Assembly (NCBI GenBank): GCA_937983065.1
Contig: CALKAL010000145.1
Span: 1 to 12,158, forward strand
Direction of reading: 5' to 3'
DNA: 12,158 nt
Source of the DNA: an uncultured Bacillaceae bacterium
GTDB lineage: Bacteria > Bacillota > Bacilli > Bacillales > Alkalibacillaceae
Shown here: positions 6,476 through 12,158 of the stretch, one piece after another
Position numbering within the stretch: position 1 is the stretch's first letter
Layout of the letters: each line of letters opens with the position of its first letter
Translations under genes and position numbers: made by a program
Notes under the pieces: generated by a model
What the model was told of the DNA's origin: nothing
The model's database searches: none
Seen by the model: the letters and a program-made list of their open reading frames with translations, nothing else

Positions 6476-8210
6476 CTCTCTCATTAAACTTATATAAAGT
6501 GATTTCTGCTTCTTCTGCACCTTTTCTTAAAATAAAACTAACTTGATTTATTCTTCGCTTTAATTCAGTTAGAAGCATTAAATATTCATGTTCATCAACC
6601 TTATTCTGCTCCAGTTGATGAATTAAAGATAAGAGCGGAACAGTCGGCATTTTCATTGCTGGATCTGGATCAAACATCGACGTATTCACTTGCATGAGAC
6701 GAACAATAATTCGAGCTAAAATATGAACCGCCTTATTCAATACACGCTTATCCGATAACTCAATGTTGTCATCAATCATTCCCTGTACCTTTTTAACCGT
6801 ATCAGTGAAAATGGATAAGCTAATCTTTAAATCTTCAACAGGTAAATGTTTTTCAGCCTTCTCTATATAGGCTTGAATAATTTCACTGAGCTCCTCTGCA
6901 CCAGCTTGTACATCTAAAGGAATAATGGCATCGTTACAAGCGCGGTAGACGAAAGCAAGGAAAACCCGAGCATCTCGCTCTAAATTTTTCGCATCAATTT
7001 TATCAATCGTGTCTTCTTTAGTATGCCACCACCAGCCGAAACCTGAACTTTCTGGGCCATTATCAAATTGATGTATCATATAGTGGGTATCTCGATTTTC
7101 AGGTTCTTCAGGCATTCGTTGTCCGGAAAAGCTCATAAACGCAGATGGGACACCCGCTCCCCAAAAGGATTGATCCCCATTTCGACCGAATGGCTTTCCA
7201 ATAAAGTCTTGATTCGTTTCTTCTTTAACAATCTTTTTTGCTAACTTTTTCGTCAGCGCCATAATATTGCCTTCTGTTACTACTGAGGCCCCCTTAGCCC
7301 CAACGGAATCAATGTTAATATGCATATAACAGTGATCGTAAATTTCTTGAAAGTGGTTATCAAAATACGCTTGAGAGCCTGCATAGCGCCCGTGAGAATG
7401 CCCAGACCAAAAGGCCAATCGTAATGTTCGTCTAAGCGGTTGCTTCGCCAAAATTCGGCCAACCTCCATCATCACCGCATTAGCAGAGGCATTATCCATC
7501 GCTCCGTAATGCCAGCTATCGACATGACCACTAAATAAAATGAAGTTCTCAGGCTCAGTCTCGCCTTTAATTTCAGCAATCAAAGTCGGTATTTTACGCC
7601 AGCCTTCATCAACCCTCGTAATCATGCGCCCTTTTTTTCCCGCTTTACAAGCTTCAATAATTTTTTCGCCCGTCCATTGATCGACATTAATGACATGAAT
7701 TCGTGGAATAAGATCGACTGTTTTAGATGTCGGATTACCCCACACTGGCGAAACAATCATATTGTGCAAATGCTCACCATTTATAAATATACAAGCTTTT
7801 GCACCTGCTTGCTCAGCCTTTTGCACTTGAACCCGTCCGGCAAACCCGTGGAAAACGACAATTTTCCCAACTACTCTTGACCCGAGCTCATCCAATCCTT
7901 TTAAATCCCCAGCGAAAACGAGCTCCTCTTCAAAACCAGCTTCACCCGTAGGAGCAGCCATTGATGTCGTTATACACGGATACTCTTTTCCTTCTAAAAA
8001 AAACTGAGATTCTAGCGGTAAACTAATAAATGCATCTGAAAATGTTAATGATGTTTCCAATCCAAATGACTTCAACTGTCCTTCAATATATTTAAATCGG
8101 GATAACTCTTCAGCCGACCCGGAATTTCTAACTTCCTTACTAATTTCATACGTAAACTCCATCAACTTTTTTGAATCCACATGATGTAAAATCTTTGTCT
8201 CTGCTATCAA
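6471..8210 (-). CDS. M28 family peptidase-like protein with PA domain and altered metal site
   Basis: A 579-aa protein of the glutamate carboxypeptidase II/aminopeptidase clan with no signal peptide, so probably cytosolic. A PA domain is inserted at about 85-200. The catalytic domain follows: His229 and Asp231 in GHVDSWH, Asp239 in GAMDNASAN, Asp301 in HINIDS, and His396 in WWWHTKEDTIDK. In M28 enzymes a Glu-Glu pair (catalytic base plus zinc ligand) precedes a G-x-x-GS turn. Here the region reads FWSGHSHGRYAGS (about 267-279), with His271/Ser272/His273 and no Glu. I recall GHSHGRY-type members elsewhere in the family, so this is probably a subgroup rather than decay. The C-terminal region (about 430-579) is helical, as in transferrin-receptor-type dimerisation domains. 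The start is TTG with only a weak upstream GGGGT, so the N-terminus is uncertain. It is 9 bp before dctM. Confidence 0.85.
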   Translation of the reverse strand: MIAETKILHHVDSKKLMEFTYEISKEVRNSGSAEELSRFKYIEGQLKSFGLETSLTFSDAFISLPLESQFFLEGKEYPCITTSMAAPTGEAGFEEELVFAGDLKGLDELGSRVVGKIVVFHGFAGRVQVQKAEQAGAKACIFINGEHLHNMIVSPVWGNPTSKTVDLIPRIHVINVDQWTGEKIIEACKAGKKGRMITRVDEGWRKIPTLIAEIKGETEPENFILFSGHVDSWHYGAMDNASANAVMMEVGRILAKQPLRRTLRLAFWSGHSHGRYAGSQAYFDNHFQEIYDHCYMHINIDSVGAKGASVVTEGNIMALTKKLAKKIVKEETNQDFIGKPFGRNGDQSFWGAGVPSAFMSFSGQRMPEEPENRDTHYMIHQFDNGPESSGFGWWWHTKEDTIDKIDAKNLERDARVFLAFVYRACNDAIIPLDVQAGAEELSEIIQAYIEKAEKHLPVEDLKISLSIFTDTVKKVQGMIDDNIELSDKRVLNKAVHILARIIVRLMQVNTSMFDPDPAMKMPTVPLLSLIHQLEQNKVDEHEYLMLLTELKRRINQVSFILRKGAEEAEITLYKFNERG

Positions 8211-8247
8211 TTTAACGACCCCATTACTTTTTTCGTCTGTTTAACTG

Positions 8248-9027
8248 TTAACTATTTATCGGTATATTGAAATCTCCAGCACTGTTTCCACCATCTACAT
8301 AAAGCGATGCCCCGGTTATAAACGTTGCTTCATCTGAACATAAAAACATAATCGCATTCGGTGCATCCTCTTCGGCGGACGTCCTGCCTAATGGGATTTT
8401 TTTACGCATTGCCTGAATATACTCATCACTTAAATAACTCGTATCACTACCTGGCGCAAATCCTGGACTCACCGCATTGACGCGAATCCCATGTTCTGCT
8501 AACTCCATTGCGTATCCCCTTGTCATCATTTCTAAAGCCGCTTTTGACATCGCATAAGGAACAGCCCCGATACGCGGTGTTTTTGCAGATTTTGAAATAA
8601 TATTGACAACGGAACCTGGCTCATTTGCTTCAATTAAAAGCTTGCTAAAATGCTTTGTCATTAACAGCGGCGCTTTCACATTAATGGCCATAATATCATC
8701 ATAAGAATCTGTCTTAAGGTCTAACAAATGACTACTCGGATAAATCCCTGCGTTATTAATTAAAAAATCCGCATAGCCCCATTCATTAGATACCGTTGAA
8801 AAATACTTCTTGATTTCCTCTTCCTGACGTAAATCAAAGGAAGCCGTACGAACTGCACCTTTCCCATTTAATGCTCGGGCTAATTCCTTTAAACGGCCCT
8901 CATTTTGATCAACTAACCAAATATCAGCCCCACTTTTATAAAAAGCTTTTGCAATCCAAGTCCCTAATACACCAGCCGCACCAGTTATGATCACTTTTTT
9001 ATTTGCAAAATTAAATGTCGCACTCAT
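8248..9027 (-). CDS. SDR family NAD(P)-dependent oxidoreductase
   Basis: Classical short-chain dehydrogenase, 259 aa, cytosolic, interconverting a hydroxyl and a carbonyl. The cofactor motif TGAAGVLG is at 15-22, and Asp40 at the end of strand 2 (LVDQ) points to NAD(H) over NADP(H). NNAG is at 91-94. The catalytic triad is Ser145 in NIISKS, Tyr158 and Lys162 in YAMSK, with the usual 13-residue Ser-Tyr spacing. The C-terminus holds the substrate-loop PGF segment and TGASLYVDGG, typical of the 3-oxoacyl-reductase/glucose-dehydrogenase-like group. The ATG start has GAGGTGAT a few bases upstream. It lies 21 bp after the CapA-like gene and 37 bp before the M28-like gene. The substrate cannot be assigned from the sequence; context suggests an intermediate of the operon's pathway. 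Confidence 0.9.
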   Translation of the reverse strand: MSATFNFANKKVIITGAAGVLGTWIAKAFYKSGADIWLVDQNEGRLKELARALNGKGAVRTASFDLRQEEEIKKYFSTVSNEWGYADFLINNAGIYPSSHLLDLKTDSYDDIMAINVKAPLLMTKHFSKLLIEANEPGSVVNIISKSAKTPRIGAVPYAMSKAALEMMTRGYAMELAEHGIRVNAVSPGFAPGSDTSYLSDEYIQAMRKKIPLGRTSAEEDAPNAIMFLCSDEATFITGASLYVDGGNSAGDFNIPINS

Positions 9028-9048
9028 TGCATCACCTCAAGATGTCGT

Positions 9049-10152
9049 TTAAATGACGACTTTACCAATTTCATCTTCAATCAAGATGTCACTATTCAGC
9101 TCATTCGAATGCTTTTTCATCCGCTCTAACACGTCGCGAGCCTGATGACCACTTATAAATTCTGGCTCCCCCTTTCGATTCATGCGGATTGGGTGAAATT
9201 GAATCGAATGAAGCTTACCATCCTTAAGATCCGTTTCCATCACGACCCCATCTAGCGCCTCGCCCGTCTCAAGACTTTCAAGCTGATAAGGCGGATATTT
9301 CGTTGTCAGATGTTTTACATGATCCTCACTCATACTATGGAATAAAAAATTTCCGAGACTATAAACGATAATACCGTTATTATAAGTCTCGACACCGTGA
9401 ACAACATGCGGATGATGCCCCATAATGACATCAACCCCAGCATCAATTAACCGATGCGCCATAGGTCGTTGATAATCTGCAAGTGGTCCTTGGAATAATG
9501 CCGCCCAACCATTTGGCACACCCCAATGAACTTGAGCGATAACAAGATCAACATCTTCTTTAATCTTTGAAATAATATCACAAGCATGATTTAAATCATC
9601 TTCCACAACCGCTGTTTCCACCCAAGGAGCCATCCCCGGCTGCTCATCTAACGTAATACTGTCAATGTAAAATCTAGATTTCGCTCTTACCGGCGCAACC
9701 CCAGGTTTATTTTCCCCAGCGGCATACCCCGTCGGAAGCGCTGTACAAATCCCGATATGAGCGATTTTCATACCATTCATCTCTTGTATGACGGGACTAA
9801 ATGCTTCCTGCAGATTGTTTCCAGCACCTACAACAGCTACATTTGCTTCTCCTAAAGCATCAATCGTCTCCAGTAAACCTTTAGAACCAAAATCCCCAGC
9901 ATGGTTATTCGCTAAAGAGACGACATCTAACCCTACGTCCCTTAATGAAAATGATATTGACGGATCCGCTTTTAATGTTATCGCTTTATCCGCTCGTTCC
10001 TCAGATGTCGTTAATGGCAATTCTAAATTGACAATTCCAACATCCGATTGCTTGAAAAAATCCCAAACACGATTCACATCTTTTTGACAATCCGTAACAT
10101 GTCTTAACGGAGCCAAATCACCAGCCGAAACGATTTTGACAAATGACGACAT
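9049..10152 (-). CDS. Soluble CapA/PgsA-family metallophosphatase-fold protein
   Basis: First gene of the leftward operon, 367 aa. It shows the ordered metal-binding motifs of the CapA family (calcineurin-like fold): SAGD with Asp12, VNLE (Asn42, Glu44), LANNH (82-84 = Asn-Asn-His), QVHWG with His209, GHHPH (245-249), then YSLGNFLF. Well-studied CapA/PgsA proteins take part in poly-gamma-glutamate synthesis and carry an N-terminal membrane anchor. This one has none, and no capsule genes are nearby. Soluble relatives include the lasso-peptide epimerase MslH, so hydrolysis or isomerisation of a small amide is possible (inference). An in-frame ATG at 10185 exists, but GGGAGG at 10166-10161 lies 8 bases before the ATG at 10152, and the upstream stretch overlaps a cre-like site. 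I therefore choose 10152. Confidence 0.87.
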   Translation of the reverse strand: MSSFVKIVSAGDLAPLRHVTDCQKDVNRVWDFFKQSDVGIVNLELPLTTSEERADKAITLKADPSISFSLRDVGLDVVSLANNHAGDFGSKGLLETIDALGEANVAVVGAGNNLQEAFSPVIQEMNGMKIAHIGICTALPTGYAAGENKPGVAPVRAKSRFYIDSITLDEQPGMAPWVETAVVEDDLNHACDIISKIKEDVDLVIAQVHWGVPNGWAALFQGPLADYQRPMAHRLIDAGVDVIMGHHPHVVHGVETYNNGIIVYSLGNFLFHSMSEDHVKHLTTKYPPYQLESLETGEALDGVVMETDLKDGKLHSIQFHPIRMNRKGEPEFISGHQARDVLERMKKHSNELNSDILIEDEIGKVVI

Positions 10153-10160
10153 AAATTTAA

Positions 10161-10166
10161 CCTCCC
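10161..10166 (-). promoter_or_regulatory. Ribosome binding site deciding the CapA-like start
   Basis: Leftward GGGAGG, preceded by AAA, sits 8 bases before the ATG at 10152. No comparable site precedes the ATG at 10185. Confidence 0.8.
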
Positions 10167-10174
10167 TTTCCATA

Positions 10175-10188
10175 TGAAAGCGCATCCA
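10175..10188 (+). promoter_or_regulatory. cre-like site 1 (CcpA operator candidate)
   Basis: TGAAAGCGCATCCA matches 11 of the 12 specified positions of the Bacillus consensus TGWAARCGNTWNCW. It lies just downstream of the predicted operon start near 10195, a position where CcpA blocks transcription. The promoter and the match are by eye. Confidence 0.55.
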
Positions 10189-10206
10189 ATCTCAAATAAA
10201 AAAATA

Positions 10207-10220
10207 AAAACCCGCTTTCA
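10207..10220 (-). promoter_or_regulatory. cre-like site 2 (CcpA operator candidate)
   Basis: Leftward TGAAAGCGGGTTTT matches 10 of the 12 specified positions of TGWAARCGNTWNCW. Its TGAAAGCG half is an exact inverted copy of that in site 1, and the two centres are 32 bp apart, about three helical turns. It covers the -35/-10 spacer of the operon promoter. Confidence 0.45.
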
Positions 10221-10229
10221 ATTTGTGAA
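10217..10229. promoter_or_regulatory. LysR-type T-N11-A box in the divergent control region
   Basis: TTCAATTTGTGAA is an interrupted dyad (TTCA-N5-TGAA) of the form T-N11-A that LysR-type regulators bind. It overlaps the -35 hexamers of the leftward operon promoter and of one rightward promoter candidate, the arrangement expected for an autoregulated divergent activator. Confidence 0.55.
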
Positions 10230-10251
10230 CTTTTCTAAAACATTCTATTTT
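10223..10251 (+). promoter_or_regulatory. Candidate rightward promoter A for the regulator
   Basis: TTGTGA (10223-10228, 4 of 6), a 17-base spacer and TATTTT (10246-10251, 4 of 6). It shares its -35 region with the leftward promoter through the LysR-type box. Transcription would start near 10258, ahead of the 65-codon ORF. Confidence 0.35.
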
Positions 10252-10278
10252 CTCTAACATTATCACGGTTTTTTTTCG

Positions 10279-10308
10279 TTGAGAAATAGATTTAAACTAA
10301 CATAAAAT
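10279..10308 (+). promoter_or_regulatory. Candidate rightward promoter B for the regulator
   Basis: TTGAGA (10279-10284), an 18-base spacer and TAAAAT (10303-10308). Transcription would begin near 10315, just inside the 65-codon ORF. Use of this promoter would exclude translation of that ORF and leave a leader of about 200 bases before the LysR-type gene. Confidence 0.35.
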
Positions 10309-10311
10309 AAG

Positions 10312-10509
10312 ATGAAACATAGCTTTCTCTATCAGATAAGCGATAGAAAAATTGAGTTATTTCGTAAAACAAATGACTATACCAGCGCTTTTTCGACATT
10401 AGTAGAAAATGTTAAAAACGTTGATGCTACACGTTTCACACGATTTGTGATAGAATATTTCTATCAAGAAAACGAAAAATTTATAGACATCATTACGAAA
10501 AATAGGTGA
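10312..10509 (+). CDS. Unidentified small ORF upstream of the LysR-type gene
   Basis: 65 codons, not recognised. The product is basic and rich in Phe, Tyr, Lys, Asn and Thr, with a likely amphipathic helical C-terminal half (about 35-62), no signal peptide and no cysteine. It ends with TGA at 10507-10509; this stop forms part of the AGGTGA ribosome site of the LysR-type gene, whose ATG follows 6 bases later in the same reading frame. That layout would suit translational coupling. Against it: there is no clear Shine-Dalgarno before the ATG, only AAAATAAG, and promoter candidate B would start inside it. It could be a real small protein, a regulatory leader ORF, or simply open leader DNA. Confidence 0.4.
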   Translation: MKHSFLYQISDRKIELFRKTNDYTSAFSTLVENVKNVDATRFTRFVIEYFYQENEKFIDIITKNR

Positions 10510-10515
10510 TACGTC

Positions 10516-11403
10516 ATGAATATTGATAACATTGTTTCCTTTATTTATGTACAACGGTTAAAAAATTTCCGAAAAGCGGCTGAAAAATTGTATATCACTC
10601 AGCCATCCTTGTCATCCCGTATTAAAACATTAGAAAAAGATCTCGGTGTCACTCTATTAAATCGAAATAAAAATAAAGTTGAAATAACGGAAGACGGTGA
10701 AAAGTTTTTACCCTTCGCCTATGAAATTTACAACAGTTACCTAAATGCAAAGGCAACTTTTCAAAAGACAGAGAGCGTTATAACCGTCGGATCGATTATT
10801 TCCGTATCAACATCGATTTTGCCTGATGCCGTCTATCAATATAAAAATAATAATCCGCATTTAACGGTTGAAGTCATTACCGCCAAGACAGAAACAATGC
10901 TTGATAAACTATTAAATAACGAATGCCAAGTCATTATTACTGAAACCGTCGACCACCCAGACATTATTACTGAGAAAATATACGAAGACACAGTCTCACT
11001 ATTCGTCAACCCATCCCACGCCTTTGCCAATACGGATCGGATTATTGGTATCGAAGAAATTGCCACCGAACCATTAATATGCTTTAACTCTCAATCAACG
11101 TACTGGCAAGAAATCGTGAATAACTTTGAAAATAGACATTTAAAACCGAACATTGTCTTTAATATTGATAGTTTAGAAGCTGCTAAATCCGTCATTTTAA
11201 AAGATATCGGCATTAGCTTTTTACCAAAACTATCATTAGAGAAAGATATTGCAAGCGGGGATCTATTCAAGGTCGACATTGACCCAGACCTTGAACCAAA
11301 ACGAATAATTTACCTCAGCTACCGAAAAGACGCCGTAGAAGATGTACAAATATTTTCGGAGTATTTATTAGAGGCGATTAAGCAGAAGAGTGAGAAGAAG
11401 TAG
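10516..11403 (+). CDS. LysR-type transcriptional regulator
   Basis: 295 aa, standard length for the family. The N-terminal winged helix-turn-helix spans about 1-60, with the HTH in FRKAAEKLYITQPSLSSRIKTLE (about 18-40) and the wing ending at VEITEDGEKFL. A linker helix follows to about 87, and the periplasmic-binding-protein-like effector domain covers about 88-290, with a candidate ligand segment FNSQSTYW (about 193-200). The ATG has AGGTGA 6-7 bases upstream. The gene is divergent from the long operon, and the intervening DNA holds a T-N11-A box over the operon promoter, so it is very probably the operon's co-inducer-dependent activator and its own repressor (inference from family behaviour). 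The inducer would be the substrate or a pathway intermediate. The gene ends before a hairpin at 11426. Confidence 0.92.
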   Translation: MNIDNIVSFIYVQRLKNFRKAAEKLYITQPSLSSRIKTLEKDLGVTLLNRNKNKVEITEDGEKFLPFAYEIYNSYLNAKATFQKTESVITVGSIISVSTSILPDAVYQYKNNNPHLTVEVITAKTETMLDKLLNNECQVIITETVDHPDIITEKIYEDTVSLFVNPSHAFANTDRIIGIEEIATEPLICFNSQSTYWQEIVNNFENRHLKPNIVFNIDSLEAAKSVILKDIGISFLPKLSLEKDIASGDLFKVDIDPDLEPKRIIYLSYRKDAVEDVQIFSEYLLEAIKQKSEKK

Positions 11404-11425
11404 GAAAAATATAATGCTAGGAACT

Positions 11426-11459
11426 AAACAGCCACCTCCGAAATGGAAGTGGCTTGTTT
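11426..11459 (+). terminator. Hairpin terminator between convergent units
   Basis: Stem GCCACCTCC (11431-11439) with GGAAGTGGC (11445-11453), one C/A mismatch and a 5-base loop. It is extended by an AAACA/TTGTTT outer stem with one bulge. The T tract is short in both directions, so it is a moderate terminator that may serve the LysR-type gene and the leftward remnant beyond it. Confidence 0.65.
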
Positions 11460-11524
11460 AATGCAGTGAGAGTAAAATTCAAATAACAATTTCATCTCAT
11501 CATTATTTAAAATAGACCTATCTT

Positions 11525-11878
11525 TTAATTGTTTCCATACCTTTCTTTTTTAATCTCTTCTATCATAGCTTCAATACCTAATTTAATCGGTGAAAAACGT
11601 CTCGTAATCCCCAATTCTTCTCTTATATTTTGGTCAGATACTTGCGAAATAATTCCACCAACATTTTTTTCGCTACTATAATTAACTTCAATTTCAGCCT
11701 CTGGTAACAGTGATTGAACAATGTCAACTAAATCAGAAATCTTAATTGTATCTGCACCAGTATTATAGTAATAATGTTTAAATTGACTTTCTGGAGCATC
11801 TAAAATGGCTAACCACTGATCAACCACATCATCAATATAAACGAGGGATACTTCAGCGTTTCCGTTATCTACAGTTAC
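11525..11878 (-). pseudogene. NAD-dependent epimerase/dehydratase, C-terminal remnant
   Basis: The frame encodes about 118 residues of the C-terminal part of an extended-SDR sugar-nucleotide epimerase/dehydratase. It includes the family-typical VSLVYIDDVVDQW segment, a YNTGADTIKISDLVDIV stretch (the usual place of the NxGxG...s..el motif) and the terminal helix LGIEAMIEEIKKE. The Rossmann half with GxxGxxG and the YxxxK catalytic pair is absent. A GTG at 11827 could be called as a start, but family homology continues upstream of it (AEVSLVYID), so it is not the true start. Past about 11880 the frame reads the back of another gene and stops at 11911-11909. It is probably non-functional. The stop is followed by the hairpin at 11426-11459. 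Confidence 0.75.
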
Positions 11879-11879
11879 T

Positions 11880-12098
11880 TTTCCTGGTGGTACAAGTGGT
11901 GAAGAGTTTCACCAGCACAAAGGTGAGGAAGCAGGTTATATTATTAAAGGAACAATGGAAGTTATTTTAGATGACAAAGTTTATACTTTGAGAGAAGGTG
12001 ATAGTATTTCCTTTTCAAGCGAAACACCCCATAGGTGGGTAAATAACTCTGATGAAGAATGCATTTCCATTTGGGCAATAACACCTGTTTCATTTTAA
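11880..12098 (+). pseudogene. Cupin domain remnant, likely the C-terminus of an HTH-cupin regulator
   Basis: The frame gives about 72 residues ending in TAA at 12096-12098. Both cupin motifs are intact: HQHKGEEAGYIIKG fits HxH-x3-E-x6-G, and GDSISFSSETPHRWVNN fits the second motif. The wording resembles the C-terminal sensor domain of XRE-family HTH-cupin regulators, so an N-terminal DNA-binding domain of roughly 100 residues is missing. The frame is open upstream to 11841 but has no ATG, GTG or TTG start there, and the DNA before about 11880 codes the opposite-strand epimerase remnant. I call it a 5'-truncated gene. A free-standing cupin is unlikely without a start. Confidence 0.7.
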
Positions 12099-12157
12099 TT
12101 CTTAGCAGCTAATACCCCTCCCCAATCGTACTCACATTTCCAATAACGAAGTTTAGC
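12095..12157 (-). CDS. Possible 3' end of a leftward gene cut by the window edge
   Basis: A leftward frame open from the right edge gives 20 residues (AKLRYWKCEYDWGGVLAAKN) and stops at 12097-12095, overlapping the cupin stop. The residue mix is protein-like, but the stretch is too short to identify and may be chance. Confidence 0.2.
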   Translation of the reverse strand, partial: AKLRYWKCEYDWGGVLAAKN

Positions 12158-12158
12158 A

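Larger units (their letters stand above)
10201..10229 (-). promoter_or_regulatory. Candidate sigma-A promoter of the leftward operon
   Basis: TTCACA (10229-10224, 5 of 6), a 17-base spacer, and TATTTT (10206-10201, 4 of 6) inside a T-rich run. The predicted start is near 10195, leaving a 5' leader of about 40 bases before the CapA-like ATG. The -35 lies within the LysR-type box, and the spacer holds cre-like site 2. Confidence 0.5.

Noticed and set aside
7280..7880. Short frames within the M28-like gene (7280-7462 leftward, 7677-7880 rightward)
   Set aside because: They overlap the conserved catalytic and PA domains in another frame or strand and have no independent start signals.
9788..10087. 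Rightward 99-codon frame inside the CapA-like gene
   Set aside because: The opposite strand encodes the conserved CapA motifs (NNH, NLE); the Ser/Pro/Thr-rich product is typical of antisense frames.
10175..10220. TGAAAGCG...CGCTTTCA inverted repeat as an RNA attenuator hairpin in the operon leader
   Set aside because: The predicted transcript starts near 10195, so only one arm would be transcribed, and the 30-base AT loop is poor. DNA-level cre-like sites explain it better.
10836..11279. Leftward frames within the LysR-type gene
   Set aside because: Antisense shadows of the effector domain, without ribosome sites.
11427..11543. Leftward frame of about 35 codons (contains MKLLFEFYSHCIKQ) running into the hairpin terminator
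   Set aside because: No family recognised, no ribosome site, and its last part is the terminator stem. It could be a gene scrap but cannot be supported.
11525..11827. Epimerase fragment as a complete 100-codon gene starting at GTG 11827
   Set aside because: Conserved family sequence (AEVSLVYID) continues upstream of the GTG and no ribosome site precedes it, so it is a truncated gene rather than a short complete one.
1..12158. CRISPR arrays, tRNA/rRNA genes, insertion-sequence ends, phage or toxin-antitoxin modules
   Set aside because: No spaced direct repeats, tRNA-like folds, transposase motifs or terminal repeats were seen, even around the truncated genes at the right end.

Overview
The window looks like a low-GC Gram-positive, most likely a member of the Bacillaceae. 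The DNA is AT-rich, ribosome sites are strong and purine-rich (AGGGGG, GGGAGG, GAGGAG), TTG starts are frequent, the binding protein has a Gram-positive lipobox, and CcpA-type cre-like sites sit at the main promoter. The acidic, Asp/Glu/Asn-rich binding protein and the cation-coupled TRAP importer would suit an alkaliphilic or halotolerant species, but that is inference.

Positions 1-10152 hold one long leftward gene set. In order of transcription (right to left) it is: a soluble CapA/PgsA-type metallophosphatase-fold protein, an SDR dehydrogenase, an M28 peptidase-like protein with a PA domain, a TRAP transporter in the order dctM-dctQ-dctP, an M20 (carboxypeptidase G2-like) peptidase, a ketopantoate-reductase-like dehydrogenase, and an Old Yellow Enzyme of the YqjM type. 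A strong leftward intrinsic terminator closes it at 77-117. Most gaps are 9-56 bp. Two larger gaps flank dctP: one holds a perfect 11-bp inverted repeat with a possible private promoter, the other a GC-rich hairpin.

Positions about 10175-10310 are a divergent control region. A T-N11-A LysR-type box overlaps the -35 elements of opposed promoter candidates, and two cre-like sites face each other over the operon promoter. To the right a LysR-type regulator reads rightwards, preceded in the same frame by an unidentified 65-codon ORF. The simplest reading is a substrate-induced, glucose-repressed uptake and catabolic locus: the TRAP system imports an organic acid, the amidases/peptidases (M20, M28-like, possibly CapA-like) cut an amide or peptide bond, and SDR, PanE-like and OYE enzymes carry out redox steps. 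The substrate cannot be read from the sequence. Several enzymes depart from their family active sites (M28 lacks the Glu-Glu pair, the PanE homologue lacks two substrate Asn residues), so the pathway may be undescribed.

Positions about 11404-12158 look like a rearranged or decaying edge. After a hairpin terminator there is the C-terminal part of a leftward NAD-dependent epimerase/dehydratase, joined head to head near 11880 to the C-terminal cupin domain of a rightward protein. Both have lost their N-termini at the same point. A further short leftward frame runs off the right end.
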